Shown here piece after piece: positions 1-11,531 of a DNA stretch of 64,000 bases. Under the pieces are notes generated by a model. The model ran no database searches. It was not told the DNA's origin and saw only the letters and a program-made list of their open reading frames with translations. The translations under genes were made by a program, and so were the position numbers. How positions within the stretch are numbered: position 1 is the stretch's first letter; every line of letters begins with the position of its first letter. Origin of the DNA: Bradyrhizobium daqingense (GTDB lineage Bacteria > Pseudomonadota > Alphaproteobacteria > Rhizobiales > Xanthobacteraceae); NCBI RefSeq assembly GCF_021044685.1, contig NZ_CP088014.1:558001-622000 (forward strand), read 5' to 3'.

Positions 1-1
1 T

Positions 2-397
2 CTCCAGAAAGAGCTCGGCACCGGCCTCGTGCTGATCACGCATGATCTCGGCGTCGTCGCGCAGACTGCGCAGCGCGTGATCGTGATGTATGCCGGTCGG
101 AAGGTCGAGGAAGCCAGCGTCGAGGCCTTGTTTGCGGCGCCAAAACATCCCTATACGCGCGGGCTGATGGCGTCGATCCCCGCGGTACCGGCGTCCGGCG
201 CCGCCGCGCAGGCGCGGCTGAACGAAATTCCTGGCACCGTGCCCTCGCTGGTGCGGCTGCCGCAAGGTTGCGCTTTCGCGCCGCGCTGCAAGCTCGCGAT
301 CAAGCGCTGCGAGGCCGAATATCCACCGCTCGCGGACTGGGGCGGCGGCCATCTCGCGGCGTGCTGGCGCGCCGCTGAAGTTGCGGAGGTGGCATGA
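2..397 (+). CDS. Peptide/nickel ABC transporter ATP-binding protein, C-terminal part (DppD/OppD type)
   Basis: The reading frame is open from the window edge, so only the last 131 or so residues of a longer (about 330 residue) ATPase are visible. The visible part starts just before the H-loop (I-T-H-D-L) and continues into the oligopeptide-transporter C-terminal domain, recognisable from the P-H-P-Y-T-R motif and the cysteine pattern C-A-F-A-P-R-C that in this family ends the protein. It energises uptake of peptides or related solutes through an inner-membrane permease that must lie upstream of the window. The stop codon overlaps the ATG of the next ATPase gene (ATGA), so the two are translationally coupled. 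The substrate cannot be told from the ATPase. Confidence 0.93.
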   Translation, partial: LQKELGTGLVLITHDLGVVAQTAQRVIVMYAGRKVEEASVEALFAAPKHPYTRGLMASIPAVPASGAAAQARLNEIPGTVPSLVRLPQGCAFAPRCKLAIKRCEAEYPPLADWGGGHLAACWRAAEVAEVA

Positions 398-1380
398 CCG
401 AAGCGCTGCTCGAGGTCACCGATCTCAAGAAGCACTATCCAGTGCGCGCGGGCGTGCTGCGCCGGCGCGTCGGCACGGTGCATGCGGTCGACGGCGTGTC
501 GTTTTCGCTTGGTATCGGCGAGACGCTCGGCCTCGTCGGCGAATCCGGCTGCGGCAAGTCGACGGTGGCGCGCAGCGTATTGCGGCTGGTGGAGCCGACC
601 TCGGGGCAGATCCGCCTCGAAGGCGAGGACATCACCCATCTCTCCAAGTCCGATCTTCGCCCGCACCGGCGGTCGATGCAGATCGTGTTCCAGGACCCCT
701 TCGCCTCGCTCAATCCACGCATGACCGCGGGCGACATCGTTGGCGAGCCGCTCGCCGTGCATGGCCTGGCGACCGGCAAGGCGCTGGAGGCGCGCGTCGC
801 AAGACTGTTCGAGCAGGTGGGCCTGAGGCCGGACCAGATGCGCAACTTCCCGCATCAATTCTCCGGCGGCCAACGCCAGCGCATCTGCATCGCACGGGCG
901 CTGGCGCTGGAGCCAAGGCTGATCGTCTGCGACGAACCGGTCTCTGCGCTCGACGTCTCGATCCAGGCGCAGGTGATCAACCTCCTGATCGACCTGCAAC
1001 GCCAGCACGGCTTCTCCTATCTCTTCATCGCGCACGACCTCGCCGTGGTCGCTCATATCAGCCACCGCGTCGCCGTGATGTATCTCGGCCGCATCGTCGA
1101 GATCGCCGACAAAGACGAGCTGTTCCGAAACCCGCGGCATCCCTATACGCAGGCCCTGCTCGCTTCGGTACCGGTCGCCAATCCGCTCGCGAAAAGACTT
1201 ACACCGCTGGTTGACGGCGACGTGCCGAGCCCGGTCAATCCGCCCTCGGGCTGCGCGTTTCACACCCGCTGCCGGTTCGCGATGGAGCGCTGCAAGACCG
1301 AGCGGCCGGCGCTGGCGGACGCCGGCGACGGGCATCAGGTGGCGTGTCTGCTCAATGAGGGGACGGGACGGAGCCAGTAG
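394..1380 (+). CDS. Peptide/nickel ABC transporter ATP-binding protein (DppF/OppF type)
   Basis: A 328-residue ATPase, full length for the family. Walker A is G-E-S-G-C-G-K-S-T at residues 49-57, the signature F-S-G-G-Q-R-Q-R at 156-163, Walker B L-I-V-C-D-E at 176-181 and the switch histidine at 214. The C-terminal oligopeptide-transporter extension with H-P-Y-T-Q and C-A-F-H-T-R-C follows. It pairs with the preceding ATPase as the second nucleotide-binding subunit of a dipeptide/oligopeptide-type importer. The gene starts inside the previous stop codon. Its 3' end overlaps the convergent ceramidase-like gene by 29 bp. Substrate unknown. Confidence 0.95.
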   Translation: MTEALLEVTDLKKHYPVRAGVLRRRVGTVHAVDGVSFSLGIGETLGLVGESGCGKSTVARSVLRLVEPTSGQIRLEGEDITHLSKSDLRPHRRSMQIVFQDPFASLNPRMTAGDIVGEPLAVHGLATGKALEARVARLFEQVGLRPDQMRNFPHQFSGGQRQRICIARALALEPRLIVCDEPVSALDVSIQAQVINLLIDLQRQHGFSYLFIAHDLAVVAHISHRVAVMYLGRIVEIADKDELFRNPRHPYTQALLASVPVANPLAKRLTPLVDGDVPSPVNPPSGCAFHTRCRFAMERCKTERPALADAGDGHQVACLLNEGTGRSQ

Positions 1381-2164
1381 GCCGCAGCGCCCGGATCACC
1401 GGCCATGCTGCCAGCGCAGCAGCGAGATGCTTGAGCGTGTGGCCCGAGACGATGTGTCCGGTCGCTTCGAAGATGGTCTCGTCGCCGAGCTCGAACAGCT
1501 TGGCCAGCACGTAGAAGAAGAGCACGCCCCCGAGCGGCACGCCGATCGCGCCGGGCCGAGGCTGTGTCAAAGCCAGCCCGACTGCGAGCGCCATGCCGCC
1601 GAACTGCACGACCACCCAAGGCGTGAGATTCTCTCGTGCCACCCAGGCCGCGAGCAGGCCCGCAACCATCATCAGAACCAACACCGCTTCGCCCGCGCGC
1701 GGGCTGACGCGCTCGCTGGCCGCGATGCCCAGAAAGCCCGCGAACGCCACCGCCATGCCGAGACGATCGGCCACGAGCCGCTGCGGCATGTCGGGATCGA
1801 GGTGATAGAAACCGGAGCCCAGGCAAGTGAGGATCAGTCCGACGAAGAACCAGCTCGCACCCACGGGCGCATCCCTGCGGGCGCGCAGCCGCTCCGAGCC
1901 CCAGACACCCATCGCGAGAAAGGCGAGATTGCTCAGCACGTCGCCGGCGTTGGACACGCCGAGCCAGGAGCGCGTATCGACGAAATGCGGGATGTGCCAA
2001 CTGGCGGCCGGCAGCGCGGGCGCGAAAAGTGCCGCGAGTGCGAGAGCCAACAGCGCGGCCAATAGATATTTTTCGCGGGCTTGCGGGGCGGCGAACGAGA
2101 TGCGGCGCGGCACTGAGGGGAGTATGGCGCCGGACACCCGGTTGGGATCATTTGTGCGGAACAT
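1352..2164 (-). CDS. Ceramidase-like integral membrane hydrolase (CREST superfamily)
   Basis: A 270-residue polytopic membrane protein with about seven hydrophobic segments. It carries the three motif sets of alkaline ceramidase/CREST hydrolases: a serine in G-D-V-L-S-N-L-A-F, histidine and aspartate in F-Y-H-L-D-P-D, and the H-x3-H pair in S-G-H-T-L-K-H. Family members are metal-dependent and cut amide bonds of ceramides or other lipids; a bacterial sphingolipid or hopanoid-related substrate is possible but not shown. The ATG at 2164 is preferred because GGAG lies six bases upstream; the frame stays open to 2260 without a better site. It overlaps the end of the ABC ATPase gene tail to tail. 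A putative operator pair lies upstream. Confidence 0.8.
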   Translation of the reverse strand: MFRTNDPNRVSGAILPSVPRRISFAAPQAREKYLLAALLALALAALFAPALPAASWHIPHFVDTRSWLGVSNAGDVLSNLAFLAMGVWGSERLRARRDAPVGASWFFVGLILTCLGSGFYHLDPDMPQRLVADRLGMAVAFAGFLGIAASERVSPRAGEAVLVLMMVAGLLAAWVARENLTPWVVVQFGGMALAVGLALTQPRPGAIGVPLGGVLFFYVLAKLFELGDETIFEATGHIVSGHTLKHLAAALAAWPVIRALRPTGSVPSPH

Positions 2165-2182
2165 TCGGGGCTCCAAAATGAC

Positions 2183-2226
2183 TGAACATTGTTCAACATT
2201 TGTAGCCTGAAAATGAACGAAGTTCA
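2183..2226 (-). promoter_or_regulatory. Candidate promoter with two TGAAC-N3-GTTCA operators
   Basis: Two inverted repeats of the same form, TGAAC-N3-GTTCA, occur at 2183-2195 and 2214-2226, with centres 31 bp apart (about three helical turns). Read on the minus strand, the distal copy contains TTGAAC, which is followed after exactly 17 bases by TACAAA, a plausible -35/-10 pair; the proximal copy lies just past the -10. This is the layout expected for repression by a dimeric regulator such as a TetR or MarR protein. The regulator is not identifiable in the window. Confidence 0.5.
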
Positions 2227-2339
2227 ATGAAACTCGTATTCGAGGCGAGAAAACCTGCATCCTATTGAAACTATGTATTTTTATCCCGTAGGCGCACGGC
2301 TCGCCTTTCCAGAACGCGGGAGGCTCACGGCGCCCCCAG

Positions 2340-2420
2340 CGTCATTGCGAGCGCAGCGAAGCAATCCAGACCCCTCCCGCGTAAAAGATTCTGGATTGCT
2401 TCGCTGCGCTCGCAATGACG
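2340..2420. repeat. Intergenic palindrome, family A (copy 1)
   Basis: A perfect 31-bp inverted repeat (2340-2370 and 2390-2420) separated by 19 bases, beginning CGTCATTGCGAGCGCAGCGA. Related copies are at 17761-17847, 40724-40809 and 62301-62387. It sits between the start of the ceramidase-like gene and the end of the carboxylase alpha gene and would form a very stable hairpin in transcripts from either side. Confidence 0.92.
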
Positions 2421-2430
2421 AGGAAAGAGG

Positions 2431-4403
<1,973 letters not shown>

Positions 4404-4407
<4 letters not shown>

Positions 4408-6020
4408 GGGCGGGCCACCGAGAACTGCATGCGCTGGGGCGTGCGCGCGTCGCCCTCGCGGCAGATCGCGAGCACCTCGGACAATACCGCGCGGGTGTCG
4501 CGCGGATCGATGACGCCATCGTCAAGCACCCGCGCGCTGGTGGAGAACACGTCCATCTGGCCGTCGAACACGCCGATGATCTGTGCCTTCATGGCCTCTA
4601 GCTTATCCTTTTCGATCGGCTTGCCGCGGCGCGCGGCGGCGGCTTCGGTCACGATGGCCATGGTCTCCGCGGCCTGCTCGCCGCCCATCACCGCGGTCTT
4701 GGCGTTGGGCCAGGAGAAGCAGAAGCGCGGATGGAAGCCGCGGCCGCACATGCCGTAATTGCCGGCGCCGAAGGAAGCGCCGCAATAGATCGTGATCTGC
4801 GGCACCGTCGCCGAGGTCACCGCCTGGATCATCTTCGAGCCGTGCTTGATCATGCCGGCTTCCTCATAGGCCTTGCCGACCATGTAGCCGGTGGTGTTGT
4901 TCAGATAGAGCAGCGGCGTACGGGTCTGGCAGCAGGCCTGGATGAAATGCGTCGCCTTGTTGGCGCCGGCAGGATCGAGCGGGCCGTTGTTGGTGATGAT
5001 GCCGATGGCCTGACCCTCGATGCGGGCGTGGCCGCAGACGGTGGCGGGTCCGTAGTTCGGCGCCATCTCGGTGAAATCGGAATCATCGACGATGCGGGCG
5101 ATCACCTGCTTCATGTCGACGGGCCGCTTGTGGTCCATCGGCATGATGCCAAGCAGCTCGTCCTGATCGTAGCGCGGCGGCTTGAATTGCGTAGCTGCCT
5201 TGTCCGGCCGATCCCATTCCATCGCACCCATGATCTCGCGCGCGATGCGCAGCGCGTCGCGGTCGTCCTCGGCGAGATAATCGCCAAGGCCGGAGACCTG
5301 GGTGTGCATCTCGGCGCCGCCGAGCTCTTCCTCCGTCGCGACCTCGCCGGTCGCAGCCTTCAGCAGCGGCGGCCCTGCGAGGAAAGCGCGGGTGCGGCCG
5401 CGGACCATCACGATGTAATCCGAAAGGCCGGTCTGATAGGCGCCGCCGGCGGTGGAAGAGCCGTGCGTGACGGTGACGACCGGCAGACCGGCGGCCGAGA
5501 GCCGCGCGAGGTTGCGAAAGATGTTGCCGCCGCGAACGAAATCCTCGACGCGGTAGCGCAACAGATTGGCGCCGGCACTTTCGACGAGCTGGACGTAAGG
5601 CAGCTTGTTCTCCAGCGCGAGCTCCTGCACCCGCAGCGTCTTGTCGAGGCCGTAGGGCTGCAGCGCGCCAGCATCGATGCCGGCGTCGTTGGCGCTGACC
5701 ATACAGCGGATGCCCGAGACGAAGCCGATGCCGGCGATGACGCCGCCACCCGGCACGCTCTTGGCCGCATCCGGCACGTCGAACATGTAGCCGGCGAGCG
5801 TCGACAGCTCGATGAAGGGCGCGCCGGGATCGAGCACCAGCGCGACGCGCTCGCGCGGTAGCAGCTGGCCACGCTTGTGGAAGCGGTCTTTGGCGGCCGC
5901 CGAGGCCGCACGCGTGCGCTCCTCCAGCGCGCGCATGCGCTCGATCAGACCGAGCATGCCGTCGCGGTTGGCCTGGTAGGCGGCGCTGCCGGAGGAGATG
6001 GTGTTTTCGAGAATGGACAC
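4404..6020 (-). CDS. Acyl-CoA carboxylase beta subunit (carboxyltransferase; methylcrotonyl/geranyl-CoA type)
   Basis: A 538-residue carboxyltransferase with two crotonase-like halves. The first holds the acyl-CoA site around H-G-S-S-T-A-G-G-A-Y, the second the carboxybiotin site around G-A-S-F-G-A-G-N-Y-G-M-C-G-R. The C-Q-T-R-T-P-L-L-Y-L-N-N-T-T-G-Y-M-V-G stretch is typical of the methylcrotonyl/geranyl-CoA carboxylase branch rather than the propionyl branch, judged by eye. It moves the carboxyl from biotin to the gamma carbon of an alpha,beta-unsaturated acyl-CoA. It is co-transcribed with the alpha subunit. Upstream a hairpin repeat separates it from the BKACE gene. No enoyl-CoA hydratase or HMG-CoA lyase gene, as in classical leucine-degradation clusters, is present beside it. 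Confidence 0.9.
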
Positions 6021-6029
6021 AGTTTACTC

Positions 6030-6111
6030 CGTCATTCCGGGGCGATGCGGAGCATCGAACCCGGAATCTCGAGGTTCCGGGTTCGCGCTGCCGCGCGCCC
6101 CGGAACGACGT
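6030..6111. repeat. Intergenic palindrome, family C (CGTCATTCCGGGGCG type)
   Basis: An interrupted inverted repeat runs from CGTCATTCCGGGGCG to CGCCCCGGAACGACG, with an inner hairpin of AACCCGGAA and TTCCGGGTT. It lies between the BKACE stop and the carboxyltransferase start, within what is otherwise a single-direction gene run, so it could attenuate or process that transcript. It belongs to the same loose group as the elements at 10038, 37391, 42961 and 51228. Confidence 0.8.
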
Positions 6112-6978
6112 TCAGCGATTCGTCCCAAAGATCTTCCGCGCCTCGGCGGGGCTTGCGATCTCGCGGCCTGCGCGGCGGGCGCAGGCGGCGATGGCCTCGA
6201 TGAGCTGGCCGTTCGACGTCACCTTCTTGCCGTCGGCGAGATAGAATGTATCCTCCAGCCCCGTGCGCAAATGGCCGCCGAGCTCGGCGCAACGCTGGTG
6301 CAACGGCCAGATCTCCTCGCGGCCGATCGCCGTGACCTGGAAATGCGCTTCTGGACGCTTCAGCTTGATCAGGATCGGCAACAGCTCGGGATCGGCAGGC
6401 ATCCCTGAGGCGACCCCCATCACGAAGTTGTATTCGAGCGGACCTTTGTACATGCCGACCTGGTGGTACATGCCGACGCAGCGGACGATGCCGACGTCGA
6501 AGCACTCGAACTCGGGGATGGTGCCGATGGCGTTCATGACGTCGAGATAGTCTTTCACCTTCTCGACCGCGTTGTCGAACATCATCGGCGGCCAGGCCCA
6601 GGTGTTGTCCGACTTGACCTTCAGGTAATTCAGCGAGCCGGCGTTGCAGGCCGCGATCTCGGGCTTGGTTTCTCGGATGCAGTCGAGCGCGCCCGAGTAG
6701 TTCGGACCTGAGACGCCCGAGGTGTGGTTGATGATGACCCCGGGACAGGCCTCGCGGATCGCCTGCTGGATCTCCCTGCTGACCGCGACCTCCCAGGACG
6801 GCAGGTGCCCCTTGTTCGGCGCCTGCTGGCGCAGATGGATGTGCATGACGGACGCGCCGGCATCGAAAGCAGCCTTGGCCTCGCGCGCCATCTGCTCGGG
6901 CGTCACGGGCACGTTGTGCTGCTTCGGGTCGGTGAGCACGCCGTTCAGCGCGCAGGTGATGACGGCCTTGTCGCTCAT
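6112..6978 (-). CDS. BKACE-type beta-keto acid cleavage enzyme (DUF849)
   Basis: A 288-residue member of the family typified by 3-keto-5-aminohexanoate cleavage enzyme. These zinc-dependent TIM-barrel proteins condense a beta-keto acid with acetyl-CoA to give acetoacetate and a new acyl-CoA. The N-terminal I-T-C-A-L-N-G strand and the metal-binding M-H-I-H-L-R motif are visible. The ATG at 6978 is chosen because family members begin M-S-x-K-x-I-I-T; a GTG six codons upstream is possible, and neither has a strong ribosome site. It is upstream of the carboxylase genes on the same strand. The side chain accepted cannot be read from the sequence. Confidence 0.87.
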   Translation of the reverse strand: MSDKAVITCALNGVLTDPKQHNVPVTPEQMAREAKAAFDAGASVMHIHLRQQAPNKGHLPSWEVAVSREIQQAIREACPGVIINHTSGVSGPNYSGALDCIRETKPEIAACNAGSLNYLKVKSDNTWAWPPMMFDNAVEKVKDYLDVMNAIGTIPEFECFDVGIVRCVGMYHQVGMYKGPLEYNFVMGVASGMPADPELLPILIKLKRPEAHFQVTAIGREEIWPLHQRCAELGGHLRTGLEDTFYLADGKKVTSNGQLIEAIAACARRAGREIASPAEARKIFGTNR

Positions 6979-7079
6979 GCCAAAAATGTCTCGCACGTTG
7001 AGAATTCAACGGTTGCGATCATGTGACGCGCGGGGATGCGGCTTCTTGCGCGGAGAAGCTGAGTACAGGATAGGAAATC

Positions 7080-7168
7080 GTAGGGTGGGCAAAGGCGCTC
7101 TTGCGCCGTGCCCACCATTCTCCGTGTCTGGCAAAGATGGTGGGCACGCTTCGCTTTGCCCACCCTAC
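7080..7168. repeat. Intergenic palindrome, family B (GTAGGGTGGGC type)
   Basis: Starts GTAGGGTGGGCAAAGGCGC and ends with its near complement GCTTTGCCCACCCTAC; an inner pair CGTGCCCACC / GGTGGGCACG extends the stem. Related elements are at 20806-20888 and 53405-53495. It follows the stop codon of the AraC-type regulator gene. Confidence 0.88.
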
Positions 7169-7178
7169 AAGAACGGCG

Positions 7179-7979
7179 CTAGCTCGCCTCTGCCAGCCGC
7201 ACAGTCTCGTTGCTGCGGTAGATCGCAAGGTCGCGCGAGCCGACGAAGATCGCACGCGGCTTCAAACCGTAGAAGCGGCGGATCGAGTGGCTGAAATGCG
7301 TGGAATCGGGATAGCCGATATCCTGCGCGAGATGGGCGAGGTTGAGGTCCTGGTTGGCGAAGTGCAGCAGATGCCGCGCGCGCTTCCAGGCGCGGAAGGA
7401 GCGGAACGAGATGCCGGTCTCTTCCTTGAACAGATGCAGGAAGCGCGAGGCGGATAGGCCCGCTTCAGCCGCGCAAGTGTCGGCCGTCACCGGCTCGCCG
7501 GAGAAGCGCTCGATGCGGGCGACCGCGCGCATCACGCGCGGGTCGAGCACGCGGCGCGGCAGCGGCTCGCCAAAACACATCTCGTCGAACTCGGCGGTGG
7601 TGAGGTCGCCATAGCGGCGCTGGCGCAGCAGCGCATAGGCGGCGAGGATCTTGCGGGCATAGGCGGCCTTGTCCGGGCCCCGCAGCCGATCGGCCAGAGC
7701 TTCGATCACGCCATCCGGCATGCTTTCCGGCTCCAGCGTCACGCTGATCGCAGTCCGGTAGTCGCTCGCAATCGAATGGCGCTGGTTAGGCAGGGTCACG
7801 ATCAATTCGTCTGATGTGTGCACGTCGTCGATCGTCAGATGCAGGCTGCCCTTCACCGCGACATAGACATGGCAGCAACCGGGGGTCCGCTTGCGGGGCC
7901 GGCCAAGCAGGCCGGCATAGAACACGCGCTCCGGTGTGATCAGCATCAGATGGTCGGATTCGCGACCGATATATTCCAT
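7179..7979 (-). CDS. AraC-family transcriptional regulator
   Basis: A 266-residue regulator. The N-terminal two thirds is an uncharacterised ligand-sensing region that starts as a small beta-rich domain (about residues 10-85). The C-terminal 100 residues hold two helix-turn-helix units: A-A-E-A-G-L-S-A-S-R-F-L-H-L-F-K-E-E-T-G and the second ending S-T-H-F-S-H-S-I-R-R-F-Y-G, the usual AraC signature. The ATG at 7979 follows an excellent AGGAGG ribosome site. It lies inside a run of acyl-CoA catabolic genes on the same strand and is the only specific regulator there, so it is the natural candidate to control them. The inducer is unknown. Confidence 0.92.
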   Translation of the reverse strand: MEYIGRESDHLMLITPERVFYAGLLGRPRKRTPGCCHVYVAVKGSLHLTIDDVHTSDELIVTLPNQRHSIASDYRTAISVTLEPESMPDGVIEALADRLRGPDKAAYARKILAAYALLRQRRYGDLTTAEFDEMCFGEPLPRRVLDPRVMRAVARIERFSGEPVTADTCAAEAGLSASRFLHLFKEETGISFRSFRAWKRARHLLHFANQDLNLAHLAQDIGYPDSTHFSHSIRRFYGLKPRAIFVGSRDLAIYRSNETVRLAEAS

Positions 7980-8042
7980 TGGGTTCCTCCTCGCGCGGCT
8001 CTCTGGCCGCTGCGGACGGAGGTCACCTTAGCGGAAATTTGG

Positions 8043-8073
8043 GCGCTGTCACGACGCGATAGCGCTGTCATGA
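8043..8073. promoter_or_regulatory. Direct repeat GCGCTGTCAYGA ahead of the araC-type gene
   Basis: GCGCTGTCACGA (8043-8054) and GCGCTGTCATGA (8062-8073) match at 11 of 12 bases with a 19-bp period. AraC-family proteins commonly bind direct half-sites about two turns apart, and the site lies about 65-95 bp upstream of the regulator start, so autoregulation is plausible. Only two copies, so tentative. Confidence 0.35.
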
Positions 8074-8181
8074 GACGCAAACCGCTGGCATTCCAGCAGG
8101 ATGAGTAGCGTTCGGAACCGTCCATCCCGTCGTCTGACAAGCAAAGCGAAGCGGACCGCAGAGCCAGGACGACGGCGGAGA

Positions 8182-8837
8182 TTATCCTCTCACCCGCGGC
8201 GCAACATTCTGCTGCTTTCCGGCCGCTTGCTCCGCAGCAACCGCGCGCTTGAAGCCGTCCCGCTGTTGCAGGCGCGCCCAATAGGCTGCGACATTTGGCC
8301 CGAAATCCCTGGCGAGGCCGATGTTATCGGCGAGGCGAAGCGCGTAACCGATGACAATGTCAGCGGCGGTGAAGCGGCCTGCGCATAAAGTTTCGGCATT
8401 CGCGGTCGCTGCCTCGACGGCGCGCAGGCGTCCCAGGAACCATTTGGCATAGTCGCCGGCGACCTGCGGATTGCGCCGCTCCTCCGGCTCGAGCTGGGTG
8501 TATCTGAGCACCAGCGTCTGCGGGAAGGTTAACGTGGCATCGCTGAAATACATCCAGTTCAGGAACGCGCCATAGGCGGGATCCTCCGGGCCGACCATCA
8601 GCGGCGTCGGACCATATTTGATGCCGAGATAATGGCAGATTCCGGAAGACTCGGTCATCCGCGTCTCGCCGTCGATCAGGAAGGGGATGGTGCCGAGCGG
8701 ATTGAGCGCAAGATAGTCCTTGGCGAAGACCCGCGGGGGAAACGGCAGCATCTTCAACTCGTACGGCAGCCCCATCTCCTCGAGCATCCAGAGCGGACGG
8801 AACGAGCGAGCAGCGTCGCAGTGATAGAGCGTGATCA

Positions 8838-8838
<1 letters not shown>
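8182..8838 (-). CDS. Glutathione S-transferase family protein
   Basis: A 218-residue protein with a thioredoxin-like N-domain (I-T-L-Y-H-C-D-A-A-R-S-F-R-P start, N-P-L-G-T-I-P-F-L cis-proline motif, T-E-S-S-G-I-C-H-Y glutathione-binding turn) and an all-helical C-domain. The catalytic residue near the N-terminus is probably a serine in A-A-R-S. The ATG at 8838 overlaps the stop codon of the upstream acyl-CoA dehydrogenase (ATGA), which fixes this start over the longer open frame that begins at 8883. Cytosolic conjugation or isomerisation of an acyl intermediate is possible; the family is too broad for more. Confidence 0.88.
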
Positions 8839-10001
<1,163 letters not shown>

Positions 10002-10037
10002 TTTTTGTCAGCTCAGCTCTCGTATCTCTGATGTGCT

Positions 10038-10123
10038 CGTCATGGCCGGGCTTGTCCCGGCCATCCACGGCTTCGTCACCCGGCAGAAGAACGTGGATGC
10101 CCGGGACAAGCCCGGGCATGACG
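10038..10123. repeat. Intergenic palindrome, family C (CGTCATGGCCGGGCTTG type)
   Basis: Two 32-base arms (10038-10069 and 10092-10123), starting CGTCATGGCCGGGCTTGTCC and ending CAAGCCCGGGCATGACG, pair almost perfectly across a 22-base loop. It lies between two acyl-CoA dehydrogenase genes that share a direction. Confidence 0.9.
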
Positions 10124-10133
10124 GAGAATGCGG

Positions 10134-11270
10134 CTACAACCCCATCTGCCGCGACGCCAGGTCCTTCATGATCTCCTCAGTGCCGCCGCCGATGGCGTTG
10201 ACCTTGACCTCGCGGTAGATGCGCTCGGCCTTGATGCCGCGCATGAAGCCGGCGCCGCCGAAGATCTGCACCGCCTCAGAGGCGCAGAAAGCCATGGTCT
10301 GGGTCGCCTGGTTCTTCATCATGCAGATTTCGGCGACCGGGCTCTCGCCCTGCTCGAGCCGCCAGGCCAGCATCTCCAGCATCGCTTGCGAGGCCGCGAC
10401 CTTCTGTGCCATGTCGACGATCTTGTGGCGGATGACCTGATGCTGGGCCAGCGGCTTGCCGAAGGTCTTGCGCTCCTTGGCGTAGGCGATCGCCTCGTCG
10501 ACACAGACCCGCGCGAAGGCGGTGCAGCTGGCGGCCATGCCCATGCGCTCGCTGTTGAAGTTCTGCATGATGATCTTGAAGCCCTGCCCCTCTTCGCCGA
10601 TCAAGTTTTCGGCCGGCACGCGGCACTCGTCGAAATGCACGGTCGCGGTGTCGGAGGCCCACCAGCCCATCTTCTTCAGCTTGGTCCGCGACAGGCCGGG
10701 CGTATCTCCCTCGATCAGGAGCAGGCTGACGCCGCCGGCGCCCTCGCCGCCGGTACGCACGGCAACGGTCAGATAATCGGCACGCACGCCCGAGGTGATG
10801 AAGGTCTTCTCGCCGCTCACGACGTAGTGATCGCCATCGCGGCGCGCCCGGGTGCGCAGGTTGGCGACATCGGAGCCGCCGCCCGGCTCGGTGATCGCGA
10901 GCGCGGAGATCTTCTCGCCGGCCAGCACCTGCGGCAGCACGCGTGCCTTCACCTCGGGACGCGCCGCGCGGGCGATCGGAGGCGAGCCGATGGTGTGGCT
11001 CATCAGGCTGGCGCTGACGCCGCCGGCGCCGGCCCGCGCGAGCTCCTGGCTGGCCACGATCTTCATGAACTGATCGGCGGCGATGCCGCCATATTCCTCG
11101 GGGAATCCGAGGCCCAAGAGGCCGATCTCGGCCGCCTTGCGATAGAGCGCGCGCGGGAATTCGCCGGCCTCGTCCCATTCATGGGCGAACGGGGTGATCT
11201 CCTTGTCGACGAAGCGACGCATGACGTCGCGGAAGGCGTCGTGCTCCGCAGTATAGAACGGGCTCTTCAT
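10134..11270 (-). CDS. Acyl-CoA dehydrogenase
   Basis: A 378-residue acyl-CoA dehydrogenase with I-T-E-P-G-G-G-S-D-V in the middle domain, R-K-T-F-G-K in the C-domain and a final I-G-G-G-T-E-E-I-M-K-D-L segment. As in its neighbour, the Y-E-G-T glutamate is replaced by glycine and the base is probably the glutamate of S-E-R-M-G-M. The ATG at 11270 (M-K-S-P-F-Y-T) matches the family start; the frame stays open for 136 more codons upstream but that stretch has no family features. It is the first gene of the minus-strand catabolic run and divergent from an acyl-CoA synthetase gene, with a palindromic operator candidate between them. Confidence 0.92.
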   Translation of the reverse strand: MKSPFYTAEHDAFRDVMRRFVDKEITPFAHEWDEAGEFPRALYRKAAEIGLLGLGFPEEYGGIAADQFMKIVASQELARAGAGGVSASLMSHTIGSPPIARAARPEVKARVLPQVLAGEKISALAITEPGGGSDVANLRTRARRDGDHYVVSGEKTFITSGVRADYLTVAVRTGGEGAGGVSLLLIEGDTPGLSRTKLKKMGWWASDTATVHFDECRVPAENLIGEEGQGFKIIMQNFNSERMGMAASCTAFARVCVDEAIAYAKERKTFGKPLAQHQVIRHKIVDMAQKVAASQAMLEMLAWRLEQGESPVAEICMMKNQATQTMAFCASEAVQIFGGAGFMRGIKAERIYREVKVNAIGGGTEEIMKDLASRQMGL

Positions 11271-11340
11271 GGCACTCGCGCCTCGGACGGATTCGTCCAG
11301 CCACCATGGCCGGAACATTGTTGGTTCACTTGCGTGGAGT

Positions 11341-11358
11341 GGCTGATCCAGATCAGCC
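11341..11358. promoter_or_regulatory. 18-bp palindrome in the divergent promoter region
   Basis: GGCTGATC-CA-GATCAGCC, a perfect 8-bp inverted repeat with a two-base spacer, lies 70 bp upstream of the dehydrogenase start and 170 bp upstream of the synthetase start. Its size and place suit an operator for a dimeric repressor acting on both genes. The regulator is unknown. Confidence 0.45.
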
Positions 11359-11531
11359 GGTTCGCGCGGCCGATGTCCTAGCAACTGAACGCAAGACGAT
11401 TTTCGCTCCTCGCAGGCCAACTCCGCATCAAAAAAACGTGGTGCACAGACTCCGGCTGGCCCCAGGGCCATGCCGGGCATGGTGCACGACAATGGACACG
11501 CAGGCGGCGCGAAGCCGCCGAGGGAGGACCT

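Noticed and set aside
2183..2226. Possible LexA boxes
   Set aside because: The repeats are TGAAC-N3-GTTCA. Alphaproteobacterial LexA sites have GTTC or GAAC direct repeats with seven bases between, and Gram-positive sites use four bases, so neither fits.
2340..2420. CRISPR-like repeats
   Set aside because: The repeated elements are single palindromes tens of kilobases apart, not clustered direct repeats with spacers, and no cas gene is present.
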